Assembly (NCBI GenBank): GCA_036500605.1
Contig: DASYBU010000005.1
Location: 1 to 64,000, forward strand
DNA: 64,000 nucleotides
Source: JAFALK01 sp036500605
Lineage (GTDB): Bacteria; Pseudomonadota; Gammaproteobacteria; Burkholderiales; Burkholderiaceae_C
Reading direction: 5' to 3'
The notes below the pieces were generated by a model. The model had not been told where the DNA came from and made no database searches. It saw only the letters and a program-made list of their open reading frames with translations. The first letter of the stretch is position 1; each line of letters begins with the position of its first letter. Below are positions 51,819 to 60,651 of the stretch, piece after piece. The translations under genes were made by a program, and so were the position numbers.

Positions 51819-54053
51819 TTAGGCCAGTTTGCTGCTCTTGAAGAAGGCGTTGACGGTCAGTCGCCCGAGGCCCGTCTGGTACGCAGCGGGCGGGCCCTGG
51901 ATGTCGCCCGAGTGGAAGAGGCCGCCGTCGTAGAACACGATGCGGTTCCAGCGGGCCGGCACGCGGCCGATCAGCTCGAAGTAGCGGTTGCTCCCGGTCA
52001 TGTAGCCGGGCGCGATGCCGTACTTGTCGCCGAAGGCCGAAGCCTCCAGCGTGTTGGCATCGCGCAGGAAGACTTGCGTTTCTTCATCGCTCATCTTCGA
52101 GCGGAAGAACACGGTGCCGCCGAGCTGTTCGTCCTGGAACAGGTAGTGGACCGCGGCCGACATCGCCTCGCCGGGCTGCAGGCCCGAGTCGTCGCGGTGG
52201 CAGATGCGCTGGCGTGCGTCGAGCGTCTCGCTCGCTTGCGTGACGCGCGAGAGCCGCGCAAAGCTGCCGAGCGATGCGCCGGCTTTCAGGGGCTCGCGGC
52301 AATGCTGGTCGAAGAAGGCTTGCAGCGGCGCGGTCACGGTGGCGGGCAGGTTCAGCTGCGGGCCTGGGTACGGATGGCCAGGCACGGCTTGAAACTGCGC
52401 GCCCGCCGATTGCGCCGTGGCCACCAGCGCCTCGGGGTTCAGCGCGAAGTCGTCCACGATGTAGACCTTGGAACCATCGTCGAGTGCCATCGTCTGCACG
52501 CGCGCTTCGGGGTTGATGCGCAGTGTGGGAGCCGACGTGTCTGATGGCTTGTTTTCCGGCTTGTTTTCCGGCTTGTTCGCCGGGCAGAACTGCTCGACAA
52601 AAGCCTGGTGCTTCGGCAGCTTCATCAGCGTGCGTGCGGCGTCCTTGCGGATCTCGTTGAGGAAGTCCGCCAGCGCGCGGTCTTCCATCTGGCGCGTGAT
52701 CGGGTGGTGGCCGGCCGGCCAGATGCCCTGGCCCAGCATGACCTGCACCCAGGAGTTCTCGGCAAAGAGCTCATCGCTGCCCAGCATCACGCGGCCGGTG
52801 TCTCGGAACAGCTGGATGCGGTGGCGCAGGAGCTCGGGCACCTGCATCTCGCGGCAGTCGCGCCAGAAGGGGGAGTCGGTGCGGTTCTGCACGTGGTAGT
52901 GCAGGATCACGAAGTCGCGCACGTTCTCGATGGCAACGCGCGTCTGCTGGTTGTACTCGTCGATATCGCTCTGGCAGATGCCGTCGACCGGGAACATCTG
53001 CACGAGGCGCGTGATGCCTTTTTGAATCAGGTGGATGCTGGTCGATTCGAGCGGCTCCAGGAAACCGCTGGACAGGCCGATCGCCACGCAGTTGTGCTTC
53101 CAGACGATATCGCGCTGGCCCGGCTTGAACTTGATCACGCGTGGCGGGCGGATCACCTCGCCCTGCACCTTGGTCAGCAGCGTGGCCTTGGCCTCGTCGT
53201 CGCTCAGATGCTGGCTGCTGTAGACCAGGCCGTTGCCGACGCGGTGCTGCAAGGGGATGCGCCATTGCCAGCCCCAGGGGTGCGCGATCGACTGCGTGTA
53301 GGGCACGGCGTCGCCGACGAGCGCGGTCTGCGCGGCCACGGCGCTGTCGCAGGGCAGCCAATGCGACCAGTCTTCATAGGGAACGCCGAGCGTCTCGCCG
53401 AGCAGGACGGAGCGCATGCCGGTGCAGTCGATGAAGAGGTCGGCTTCGAGCAGACTGCCGTCCTGCAGGGTCAGCCCGCTGATATGGCCGTTATCTTGCT
53501 GCGTGTGGACCTTGACGATCTTGCCCTCGATGCGCTGAACCCCTAACGCTTCGGCATAGCGGCGCAGGAAGCCGGCATACAGCGTGGCATCGAGGTGGTA
53601 GGCGTAGTTGATGCCGTTGTCGGGCAGCAGCGCGAAACGGTGGTCGAGCGCGGCGCGCGCTTCGAGGCAGTAGTCGGTGTAGTCGCTCGCCAGCTTGCGC
53701 TTGCGGCCTTCGAGCCAGAAATGCTGGAAGCTCGCGGTCCAGTGCGATTTGCCGGTCTTGCCGAACGAGTGCAGGTAGCGGTCGCCGACATCGCGCCAGT
53801 TGTCGAACTGGATGCCGAGCTTGAAGGTGGCCTGCGTGGCCTGCATGAACTCCTTCTCGTCGAGATCGAGGATCTCGTGGAAGAAGTGCAGCGTCGGGAT
53901 GGTGGCCTCGCCAACGCCCACGGTGCCGATCTCTTCGGACTCGAGCAAGCGGATCTCGTACTGCCGGCCCAGGCATTTGGAGAGGCCGGCGGCCACCATC
54001 CAGCCGGCGGTGCCACCCCCGGCGATCAGGACGCGACGAATGGGTTTGTTCAT
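51819..54053 (-). CDS. flavin-dependent tryptophan-type halogenase fused to a DUF6445-like domain
   Basis: A 744-residue two-domain protein. Residues 1-490 are a flavin-dependent halogenase: GGGTAGW at 12-18, a Lys at 78 (TFKLGI) matching the catalytic Lys of PrnA-type enzymes, and WQWRIP at 262-267, the WxWxIP motif that marks halogenases against monooxygenases. A linker (491-515) with repeated KPEN units precedes a C-terminal domain (517-744) that starts KVYIVDDFALNPEALVATAQ and resembles DUF6445, a 2-oxoglutarate/Fe(II) oxygenase-like family; HRDDSGLQPG could supply its HxD. DUF6445 proteins are often separate genes in such loci, so this is a fusion. Substrate unknown. Confidence 0.85.
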   Translation of the reverse strand: MNKPIRRVLIAGGGTAGWMVAAGLSKCLGRQYEIRLLESEEIGTVGVGEATIPTLHFFHEILDLDEKEFMQATQATFKLGIQFDNWRDVGDRYLHSFGKTGKSHWTASFQHFWLEGRKRKLASDYTDYCLEARAALDHRFALLPDNGINYAYHLDATLYAGFLRRYAEALGVQRIEGKIVKVHTQQDNGHISGLTLQDGSLLEADLFIDCTGMRSVLLGETLGVPYEDWSHWLPCDSAVAAQTALVGDAVPYTQSIAHPWGWQWRIPLQHRVGNGLVYSSQHLSDDEAKATLLTKVQGEVIRPPRVIKFKPGQRDIVWKHNCVAIGLSSGFLEPLESTSIHLIQKGITRLVQMFPVDGICQSDIDEYNQQTRVAIENVRDFVILHYHVQNRTDSPFWRDCREMQVPELLRHRIQLFRDTGRVMLGSDELFAENSWVQVMLGQGIWPAGHHPITRQMEDRALADFLNEIRKDAARTLMKLPKHQAFVEQFCPANKPENKPENKPSDTSAPTLRINPEARVQTMALDDGSKVYIVDDFALNPEALVATAQSAGAQFQAVPGHPYPGPQLNLPATVTAPLQAFFDQHCREPLKAGASLGSFARLSRVTQASETLDARQRICHRDDSGLQPGEAMSAAVHYLFQDEQLGGTVFFRSKMSDEETQVFLRDANTLEASAFGDKYGIAPGYMTGSNRYFELIGRVPARWNRIVFYDGGLFHSGDIQGPPAAYQTGLGRLTVNAFFKSSKLA

Positions 54054-54064
54054 GATGGAGAGGC

Positions 54065-55030
54065 TCAGCGGTTGAGCCGGTTCAGGAGCGCGGCGCGCAA
54101 CTGCCGCGCACGGTCGGGCGTGATCGGGCCCAGCACGCCGCGTGCGGCGCTGGGGATGTGGGCGGCGGTCTGCGCGTCGGCGTCAAAGACGTAGTGATCG
54201 AACAGCGCGCGCCAGGCGTCGCGCTGCACCGGCGGCAGGTCGCGGATGCTGAGCAGGGCCAGCATCAAGGTGTTGAGCGGCGTGTCCATGTAGTCAGGCG
54301 ACTGCCGCCACCAGAAGTTCACCAGCGCATTGATGTCGTCAAGGCCCTCGACGGCATGCCACCACTGGCTCGGAATGAACAGCGCATCGCCGGCTTCGAG
54401 TTCGAAGACGCGGGCGGTCTCCATCGCCTTGGCGTAGAGCGGGTAGCGCGCGAGATCGGGCCGGTTCAGATGCACGAGGCTGATCGGCTGGCCGGCGGGC
54501 GTGAGGTCGAGCGGGCCGACGTAGAGGTTGGCGACCTGCTCGGGCGGGAACAGCGTGAAGCGGCGGCGGCCCGACACCACGCAGGCGAGGTTGTCGGGCA
54601 GGTCGAAATGCGCAGGCACATGCGTGCGGTTGCCCAGCCAGAGGCTGACCAGCGGATGGCTCGCATCGAGCGCCGGCAAGGCGTTCTCGGCGCGCAGGCC
54701 GGGGAAGGAACCGTCGAGCTCGGTCGAGCCGAGATAAAGCGCCGGTGCCTTCATGTTCCCCGCGTTCGCGAGCAGCTCATCGAGCAGCGTGCCGAAGCGA
54801 TGGATCTCGCGCTGGAAATTGAAGCCGGTGAAATCGTCGTTGTAGAAGAAGCGGCCTTCGATCTCGGGCGCGCCGCGCCACACGCCGATCTCGGTGCTGT
54901 TGCCGAAGCGGCGCAGGTAGTTGCAGAAATCGAGGTCCGATTGCCGCGCCGTCTGCACCAGCGGCCAGTGCTTCACCAGCCCGCGCATCAGCACGGGCTC
55001 GGTCGACTGAAGCACGTCTGGGTCGAGCAT
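54065..55030 (-). CDS. cupin-like/JmjC-like oxygenase domain protein
   Basis: A 321-residue protein of the cupin-like (cupin_8/JmjC) type. The iron ligands are likely in VPAHFDLPDNLAC (HxD) and further on in PSQWWHAVEGL. RRRFTLFPPEQVANLYVGP is the usual substrate/2-oxoglutarate strand. Related proteins occur in the TonB-receptor/halogenase loci of Xanthomonas and Caulobacter relatives, where their substrate is not known. It starts 4 bp after the SapC stop and ends 11 bp before the fused halogenase. Confidence 0.88.
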   Translation of the reverse strand: MLDPDVLQSTEPVLMRGLVKHWPLVQTARQSDLDFCNYLRRFGNSTEIGVWRGAPEIEGRFFYNDDFTGFNFQREIHRFGTLLDELLANAGNMKAPALYLGSTELDGSFPGLRAENALPALDASHPLVSLWLGNRTHVPAHFDLPDNLACVVSGRRRFTLFPPEQVANLYVGPLDLTPAGQPISLVHLNRPDLARYPLYAKAMETARVFELEAGDALFIPSQWWHAVEGLDDINALVNFWWRQSPDYMDTPLNTLMLALLSIRDLPPVQRDAWRALFDHYVFDADAQTAAHIPSAARGVLGPITPDRARQLRAALLNRLNR

Positions 55031-55034
55031 GCGC

Positions 55035-55748
55035 TCAGCCTTCCATCGCCAGGCGACGGCGGATCATCGGCGTGAAGTTCGACAGCGAGGCGATCGCCAT
55101 GTAGATCGGCTGCAGGTAGTCGGCCTGGTGCAGCATGGTGACCGTGCCGGCATCGAGTGCCGCCAGCCGCTCCTCGTGGATCATGTAGAAGCCGACAAGG
55201 CGGCCGACCGAGCCGTCGGGTTTCTCGACGTCCAGCACAAAGGATTCGAGCAGCTCGTTCGCCACCAGCGCCTGCACGAAGGCGGGCGTGGCCTGCAGGC
55301 CTTCGTGCAGCGTGTGCAGGATGGAGTTGGCGTGCTCCAGCAGCTCGGAGTTGCCGCCATGCGGCAGGAACACGGCTTCGCCGTCGGCGCCGGTGCTGAT
55401 ACGCGGGCTGGCCATCTCCACCATCATGCGCAGTTCATCTTGCTGGTCCTGTGCGATGCCGATGGAGAACGGCATGCGCTGCATGGACAGCGGCAGGTAG
55501 TCGGCGTCCCAACCCTGCTCGCTCTTCGGGTCCAGGAACAGGTTCTGGCCTTCTTCCAGACCGAAGAGCACGACCGGATGGAAGCTGCCTTGCCCGTCCT
55601 TCTGGAACACGATCGGGTAGTGCGCTTGCAGGCTGCGGAATTCATCCGGCGTGACCGGTGCGGACATCACGTTGTCGCCCCACTGCGCGCCGCGGCGGGT
55701 GATGATGCGAAGGTCTTTGTGCGTGACGTTGTTGAGCAGTTGGAGCAT
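55035..55748 (-). CDS. SapC-family protein
   Basis: A 237-residue soluble protein. The opening (residues 17-55, including VTPDEFRSLQAHYPIVFQKD) and the following GWDADYLPLSMQRMPFSIG match the SapC family. The name derives from Campylobacter S-layer loci, but in proteobacteria with TonB receptors SapC genes accompany halogenases and cupin proteins, as here, and the function is unknown. It is 9 bp downstream of the first halogenase gene. Confidence 0.88.
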   Translation of the reverse strand: MLQLLNNVTHKDLRIITRRGAQWGDNVMSAPVTPDEFRSLQAHYPIVFQKDGQGSFHPVVLFGLEEGQNLFLDPKSEQGWDADYLPLSMQRMPFSIGIAQDQQDELRMMVEMASPRISTGADGEAVFLPHGGNSELLEHANSILHTLHEGLQATPAFVQALVANELLESFVLDVEKPDGSVGRLVGFYMIHEERLAALDAGTVTMLHQADYLQPIYMAIASLSNFTPMIRRRLAMEG

Positions 55749-55757
55749 GGTAATTTC

Positions 55758-57302
55758 TTATGCCGACGGCATGCCGTGCGTGTGGAGATGTTGAAGAAGA
55801 TCGCGATGACGTGGCAGGCCGCTCATGAGCCGACGAGTGAGGGTCGACACGTCTTTGAAAGCGGCCTCGGCAGCGGCCAGTTGTTCCGGACGCGCGGTCC
55901 GGCTTGACGCTGGCTTGAAGCCCATGCCGTACAGCACGTACTGGTAGCTCGCGGCGGGAAAGACTTCCTCGATGCGATAGAAATCAACGCGTGACGGCGG
56001 GCGATGGCGCCAGATTTGGAGCAGCTCGCGCAGCGACTCGGGCTGCGTGTCGGCGCGGCGATGGGCGCGCCAGTAATCGGAATCCTCGCGCTGGCTCAGC
56101 ACGTAGTGGAGCTTGAGGAAATCGATGATGCGCGCCCAGCGGTAGGCAAAGGCTTCGTTGAAGCGCTTGGCGACGAGCGCCATGTCCGCGCGGTCCACCG
56201 GCATCTCGTCGCGCAGCATCGCGGCGGAGAGCTCGACGAGCGCCAGAGCCGAGGCCTCCAGCGGTTCGATGAAACCGGCGGAGAGGCCGATGGCCACGCA
56301 GTTGCGGTGCCAGAAGTGTTCGCGGTAGCCGGGGTTGAAGCTGATCTTGCGCGGCGAGGCGACTTCGGCCGGTGAGCCCGTGCGTTGCAGATAAGCGCGC
56401 AGCGTGCGCTCGGCGGCTTCGTCGGAGCTGTGCGCGCTGGAAAAAACGAGGCCCACGCCGCGCCGCGTCGGCAGGCCGATGTCCCAGGTCCAGCCCTCGG
56501 CGTGGGCGGTGGCGATGGTGGCCGAGGCCAGCGGCGTTGCCGGGTCTTCGTAGGGCACTTGCACCGCCATCGCGGTGTCATTGAAGAGCACGCCTTTCTC
56601 GGAGCGGAAGGCCACGCCGTAATGCTGGCCAATCAGCAGCGCGGACATGCCTGAGCAATCGACAAAGAGATCGCCCTCGATGTCGCCCAGCTCTCGGGTG
56701 CGGAGCGCGGCGATGTCGCCGTTCTCATGTGAGCGCACGGACTCGATTTCGGCCAGGATGTGATGCACGCCCAGCTTCGTTGTGGCGTGGCGTTGCAGCA
56801 CTTGCCCGAGCTTGACGGCATCGAAGTGATAACCGTAATTCACCGCGCCAGCGTAGCCGGGCGTGGTGACTTGTTTGGGGGCCAGGCCGTGTTCGCACAG
56901 CTGCACTTGCGGGGTCACGGTGTCGGCGTAGGGGTGTTGGGCATGGCCATGCTGCCACGCGCCGATCAGTTCGACTTCGCCATAGCCTTGCGGCAGCGAG
57001 AACGGATGGTAGTAACGGTCACCTTCAGCGCCAGCCGCGCCACGAATCCAGCCATCGAACCGCGAACCTTGCTTGAAGGAAGCATCACATTCCCGAATCA
57101 GATCGATCTCGGGCAGGCCAATGCGGTGCAGCGTGGAGCGCATGCTCGGCCACGTGCCTTCGCCCACGCCGATGGCGGGCCGATCGGGCGACTCGATCAG
57201 GCTGATCTTGAGCTCGCGGTGCTCGGCAGCGAGCACAGCGGCCGTGATCCAGCCGGCGGAGCCACCGCCCACGACGACCATATGTCTGACTGCATCCGTC
57301 AC
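55758..57302 (-). CDS. flavin-dependent tryptophan-type halogenase family protein
   Basis: A 514-residue flavoprotein with GGGSAGW at 12-18 and SFKQGS (K77) at the catalytic Lys position. Instead of the exact WxWxIP motif it has GWTWDIGLPTRRG near residue 270, as in a subset of family members found in TonB-receptor loci; whether this subset halogenates is less certain. Related enzymes next to TonB receptors (for example BrvH) brominate free indole. It heads the eight-gene packed block and lies 139 bp after the TonB receptor, with a stem-loop in between. Confidence 0.88.
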   Translation of the reverse strand: MTDAVRHMVVVGGGSAGWITAAVLAAEHRELKISLIESPDRPAIGVGEGTWPSMRSTLHRIGLPEIDLIRECDASFKQGSRFDGWIRGAAGAEGDRYYHPFSLPQGYGEVELIGAWQHGHAQHPYADTVTPQVQLCEHGLAPKQVTTPGYAGAVNYGYHFDAVKLGQVLQRHATTKLGVHHILAEIESVRSHENGDIAALRTRELGDIEGDLFVDCSGMSALLIGQHYGVAFRSEKGVLFNDTAMAVQVPYEDPATPLASATIATAHAEGWTWDIGLPTRRGVGLVFSSAHSSDEAAERTLRAYLQRTGSPAEVASPRKISFNPGYREHFWHRNCVAIGLSAGFIEPLEASALALVELSAAMLRDEMPVDRADMALVAKRFNEAFAYRWARIIDFLKLHYVLSQREDSDYWRAHRRADTQPESLRELLQIWRHRPPSRVDFYRIEEVFPAASYQYVLYGMGFKPASSRTARPEQLAAAEAAFKDVSTLTRRLMSGLPRHRDLLQHLHTHGMPSA

Positions 57303-57391
57303 GTCAAATCTCGATCAGAAGACAAAACACCGATGCTCGCATGGACTCACGCGGGATCGGTGTCATTCGAGGAAGAGAAATCCCTGAGTCC

Positions 57392-57422
57392 GTGCCGCCC
57401 TAACGGGACGTTAGAGCGGCAC
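57392..57422 (-). terminator. stem-loop between the TonB receptor and halogenase genes
   Basis: On the plus strand GTGCCGCCCTAACG (57392-57405) and CGTTAGAGCGGCAC (57409-57422) form a 14-bp stem with a 3-nt loop and one C/A mismatch. In the minus-strand transcript that position becomes a G-U wobble, so the hairpin is fully paired only in the operon's own RNA. It lies 20 bp after the receptor stop and lacks a clear U tract. It probably attenuates or processes the transcript, which would let the receptor be made in excess. Confidence 0.6.
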
Positions 57423-57441
57423 TTTCTCATCCCGGATCAGA

Positions 57442-60400
57442 TCAGAACTTGTAACGAGCGCCGATCAGGTAGCGTCGACCCGTCTGCAGGGCCTCCACCA
57501 GCATCTCGTCGGTGCGGCCATGTTGGCGGATGTACGCGTCGTTCAGGTTCAGCAGGTCGAGTTGGAAGGTCAGGTTCTTGCCGAGCTTGTAGGCGATGGT
57601 CGCGTCGACCTGGCCGTAGGGCTCGGTGTAGACCGGGTTGTTCCCGTTGCCGTCGCTGGTGGCCGCGAGGAACTGGCCGCGCCAGTTGTAGGCCCCACGG
57701 ATGGACCAGGTTTCGTTCTCGAAGAAGCCCACCACGTTGGCCGAGTCGCTCACCCCCAGCAGCGCGGCCTGTTGGTCCGTGCCCAGGTTGTTGAACTTCA
57801 AGCCCGTCTTCACCTTGGTGTAGTTGCCCGACACGCCGAAGCCACTGTTGCCGAACATGTGCTGGAAGTTCAGCTCCAGGCCCTTGATGTTGTCGCCGGG
57901 CCCGTTGGTAAACGTCGTGACCTTGAAGGGGATCGGAGTAGCGCCCGCAACGGCGCCGGTGATGGTCCCGACGACTTCTGGGATGCCCAACGCACTGGTC
58001 GCCGTCACGCCCGGCTGGCCGTTGTAGTTGTTGAAGATGTAGTTGCGGATGCACAGCGGCTGCGTGTTGCCGTTGCAGGCTGCCAGCGCAGCGGTGTAGT
58101 AGGTGCCGCTGGCCGGGTTGAGGATGCCCGGCACGGTCGTGTCAACGCTCGATGTGGTGACGAAGTTGCTGACCTTCTTGTAGAAGGCACCCACCGCCAT
58201 ATAGCTCGACTTGGCGTAGTAGTACTCGGCCGAGAAGTCGAAGTTCTTCGACTTCAGCGGCTTCAGCGCCGGGTCGCCGGTGGAGCCGTTGCCGCCGCCG
58301 TTCGGGTTGGCCGTGCCGCCCAGGCTCAGGCCGCCCTGCATCTGGTTCCAGCCCGGACGGCCGATGTTCTCACCATAGCTTGCGCGCACCTTCAGCTTGT
58401 CCGTCACATCGGCATCCCAGTCGATGCTGGGCAGCACGTACGAGTACTTGCCGGTCTTGGTGCCGAAGGTGGTGCTGCCCGAAGCCAGGTTGATTTCGTT
58501 CTGGGAACCCCAGACCGTCGTGCCCGAATGATCGACCACCTGCGACGAGGAGACCACCTTGGTGCTCTCGTAGCGCAGACCCACCGAGACATTCATCGGA
58601 ACCGTCGTTTCGAAGGAATGGTCCCACTGGCCGTAGAGCGAGCTGGACTTCTCCTGCGCACGCCAGTCATCACCCATGGTGTAGTTCGGGGCGGCCGCGA
58701 AGTAGGCCTGGGCCTGCGCCAGCGTCATGCCCGGCGTGTTCGCCATCTTGATCTGGATGGAGCGGTCACGCAGGCTGTTGAAGTCCGCCATGTAGTAGGA
58801 CGGGAACAAACGCGGGTCGTCGTGGCCCGGGATGCGATTGAAGAGGCTGCTGAGGCTGTAGCTGCTGGTGCTGATGCCAGCAAACTGGCCCAAGCTTGGC
58901 GCCACGCCGCTCCAGTCGTTGTTCTGGTTGTTGTAGCTGGCGGAGCGGTTCTTGGTCTTCGTGAAGCCCAGGCCTGCCAGCAGTTTGTCGTCGCTGCCGA
59001 GGCGGTAGCTGCCCCGCGTCTGGAACTGATCAACCGTCTGATCGCTGAGGTTGTTGCGGAACTGCGTACCCGTCACATTCAGCTTCGTAGGGTCGAGCGT
59101 CTCTCCGGGCAAGGCCAGGATCGGGAACTTCTTGTCGTAGTAGGCCGTGGCGTTGCCCTGGTTGAACATCGCCAGGTCCATCGTGCTGTAGGTCCCGAAC
59201 GGGCTGTCCGGGGTGGTCTTGGCGTTCGAGTGGTGAGCGTCGACCTCGAGATGCAGCGCATCGCTGATCTTCCAGTCGGCGTTGATGCCGGTGGAGTTCA
59301 GCTTGGACTTCTGGGCGTACTCGCCGGTGTTGAGGGCCAGGTCATGCGTGCCGTCCCAGATCGCAGTCTGGACGATGGGCGACGCGATGGGGCCGGTCGT
59401 GAACTGGGTGGCGGGGCTGCCATTCAGATCACCGGAGAACGAGTTGTTGAACCAACTCGACATTTCGGCGTTCTTGGAATGAAGCTTGTTGGTCGCCATC
59501 GTCTGGTCGAGGGTGAACCGCAGGTCCTTGCTCGGCGCGTACTGCAAGGTGGCCTGGCCGTTGAGGCGCTCGCGCTCCATGCCCGTCACCGAGTAGCGCA
59601 GTTCGCGCGAGGTCGCATAAAGGCCGGTGGGGCTGTTGACGATATTGGACGCCGGATTGACCGTCGTGACGGCCGGATCATTGGTGCCCCAGCCGTTTTG
59701 CGTGTAGGCCTTGTTGGAGCCCGAATCGCGCTTGGAATAGCTGCCGCTGATGGCGAAGCCGATGGTGCGGTTGGCGAAGGTGTCGCTGTAGATGCCCGAG
59801 ACTTCCGGCGTGGTCTTGGTGCTCTGCAGCGGCGAGGGCAGGCGGCCGACGGAGGCGTCGTAGTTGGCCTTGATACCGATGCTGGCGACCCGCTCACGCA
59901 GGTCCAGCGGACGGGCCGTCTTGATGTTGATCGTGGCGCCGATGCCGCCCGTGGGAGATTCGGCGCGAGACGTCTTGTAGACCTCCACCGCGGAGATCGA
60001 ATCCGAAGACAGGTTGGCGAAGTCGAAGGCGCGAGAACCGTTGGCACCGGCAGTTTCCCAGCCGATGTCGGCGGTGGGCATCTGGCGGCCGTTCAGCAGC
60101 ACCATGTTGAAGTCGGGACCGACGCCACGCACGGTGACCTTGGAGCCTTCACCGCTGGCATTGCGGTCGATCGAGACACCGGCGATGCGCTGCATCGATT
60201 CGGCCAGGTTGGTGTCCGGGAACTTGCCGATGTCTTCGGCCACGATGCCGTCCACCAGGCCGCGGCTCTCGCGCTTGAGGTTCAGCGAGGTTTCGAGCGA
60301 CTGGCGGATGCCGGTCACGACGACCGTATCCAGCGTGTTGTCGGCGGTAGCGGCCGGCGCGGCTTGCTGCGCGTGCGCGTTCGACGCGAGCAAGGACAAA

Positions 60401-60474
60401 GTGGCCACGCATGCGGCGGCCACGGGCTTCATCGCGACGGCGCGCCGGCGATGAGGGGGTTGAGATTTTTTCAT
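57442..60474 (-). CDS. TonB-dependent outer-membrane receptor (Xanthomonas/Caulobacter type)
   Basis: A 1010-residue receptor. A signal peptide (about 1-35, ending NAHAQ) is followed by a TonB-box-like region with LDTVVVTGIRQSLETSLNLK and a plug domain (VAEDIGKFPDTNLAESMQRI; VRGVGPDFNMVLLNGRQMP), then a 22-strand barrel ending in LIGARYKF with the terminal Phe. The IRQSLETSLNLKR segment is typical of the TonB-Xanth-Caul subfamily that imports oligosaccharides. GAGGAG upstream of the ATG at 60474 supports the start. It is first of the minus-strand locus. Confidence 0.95.
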   Translation of the reverse strand: MKKSQPPHRRRAVAMKPVAAACVATLSLLASNAHAQQAAPAATADNTLDTVVVTGIRQSLETSLNLKRESRGLVDGIVAEDIGKFPDTNLAESMQRIAGVSIDRNASGEGSKVTVRGVGPDFNMVLLNGRQMPTADIGWETAGANGSRAFDFANLSSDSISAVEVYKTSRAESPTGGIGATINIKTARPLDLRERVASIGIKANYDASVGRLPSPLQSTKTTPEVSGIYSDTFANRTIGFAISGSYSKRDSGSNKAYTQNGWGTNDPAVTTVNPASNIVNSPTGLYATSRELRYSVTGMERERLNGQATLQYAPSKDLRFTLDQTMATNKLHSKNAEMSSWFNNSFSGDLNGSPATQFTTGPIASPIVQTAIWDGTHDLALNTGEYAQKSKLNSTGINADWKISDALHLEVDAHHSNAKTTPDSPFGTYSTMDLAMFNQGNATAYYDKKFPILALPGETLDPTKLNVTGTQFRNNLSDQTVDQFQTRGSYRLGSDDKLLAGLGFTKTKNRSASYNNQNNDWSGVAPSLGQFAGISTSSYSLSSLFNRIPGHDDPRLFPSYYMADFNSLRDRSIQIKMANTPGMTLAQAQAYFAAAPNYTMGDDWRAQEKSSSLYGQWDHSFETTVPMNVSVGLRYESTKVVSSSQVVDHSGTTVWGSQNEINLASGSTTFGTKTGKYSYVLPSIDWDADVTDKLKVRASYGENIGRPGWNQMQGGLSLGGTANPNGGGNGSTGDPALKPLKSKNFDFSAEYYYAKSSYMAVGAFYKKVSNFVTTSSVDTTVPGILNPASGTYYTAALAACNGNTQPLCIRNYIFNNYNGQPGVTATSALGIPEVVGTITGAVAGATPIPFKVTTFTNGPGDNIKGLELNFQHMFGNSGFGVSGNYTKVKTGLKFNNLGTDQQAALLGVSDSANVVGFFENETWSIRGAYNWRGQFLAATSDGNGNNPVYTEPYGQVDATIAYKLGKNLTFQLDLLNLNDAYIRQHGRTDEMLVEALQTGRRYLIGARYKF

Positions 60475-60507
60475 TTAAGTCTCCTCGAATCCATGATGGG
60501 CTGCCGC

Positions 60508-60523
60508 GCAGGCAAAAGCCTGC
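60508..60523 (-). promoter_or_regulatory. small hairpin in the receptor leader
   Basis: GCAGGC-AAAA-GCCTGC forms a 6-bp perfect stem 34 bp upstream of the TonB receptor start, within its likely leader. It may be an operator or an RNA hairpin; there is too little to decide. Confidence 0.35.
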
Positions 60524-60651
60524 ACGACATCGGTACTGCATTCAAAAAACGAGCTACTGCGGGAACTGCTGCGGCCTTCTTCGGACCGACTTTTTCTTGT
60601 GACTTGCGGGATCCACTTCGGTTTCAACGGCTGATGTTCAGCGGCTGTTGT

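Noticed and set aside
55035..55748. SapC as an S-layer or antimicrobial-peptide transport protein
   Set aside because: No S-layer or sap transporter genes are nearby; in this gene context the family accompanies halogenases and TonB receptors, with unknown role.
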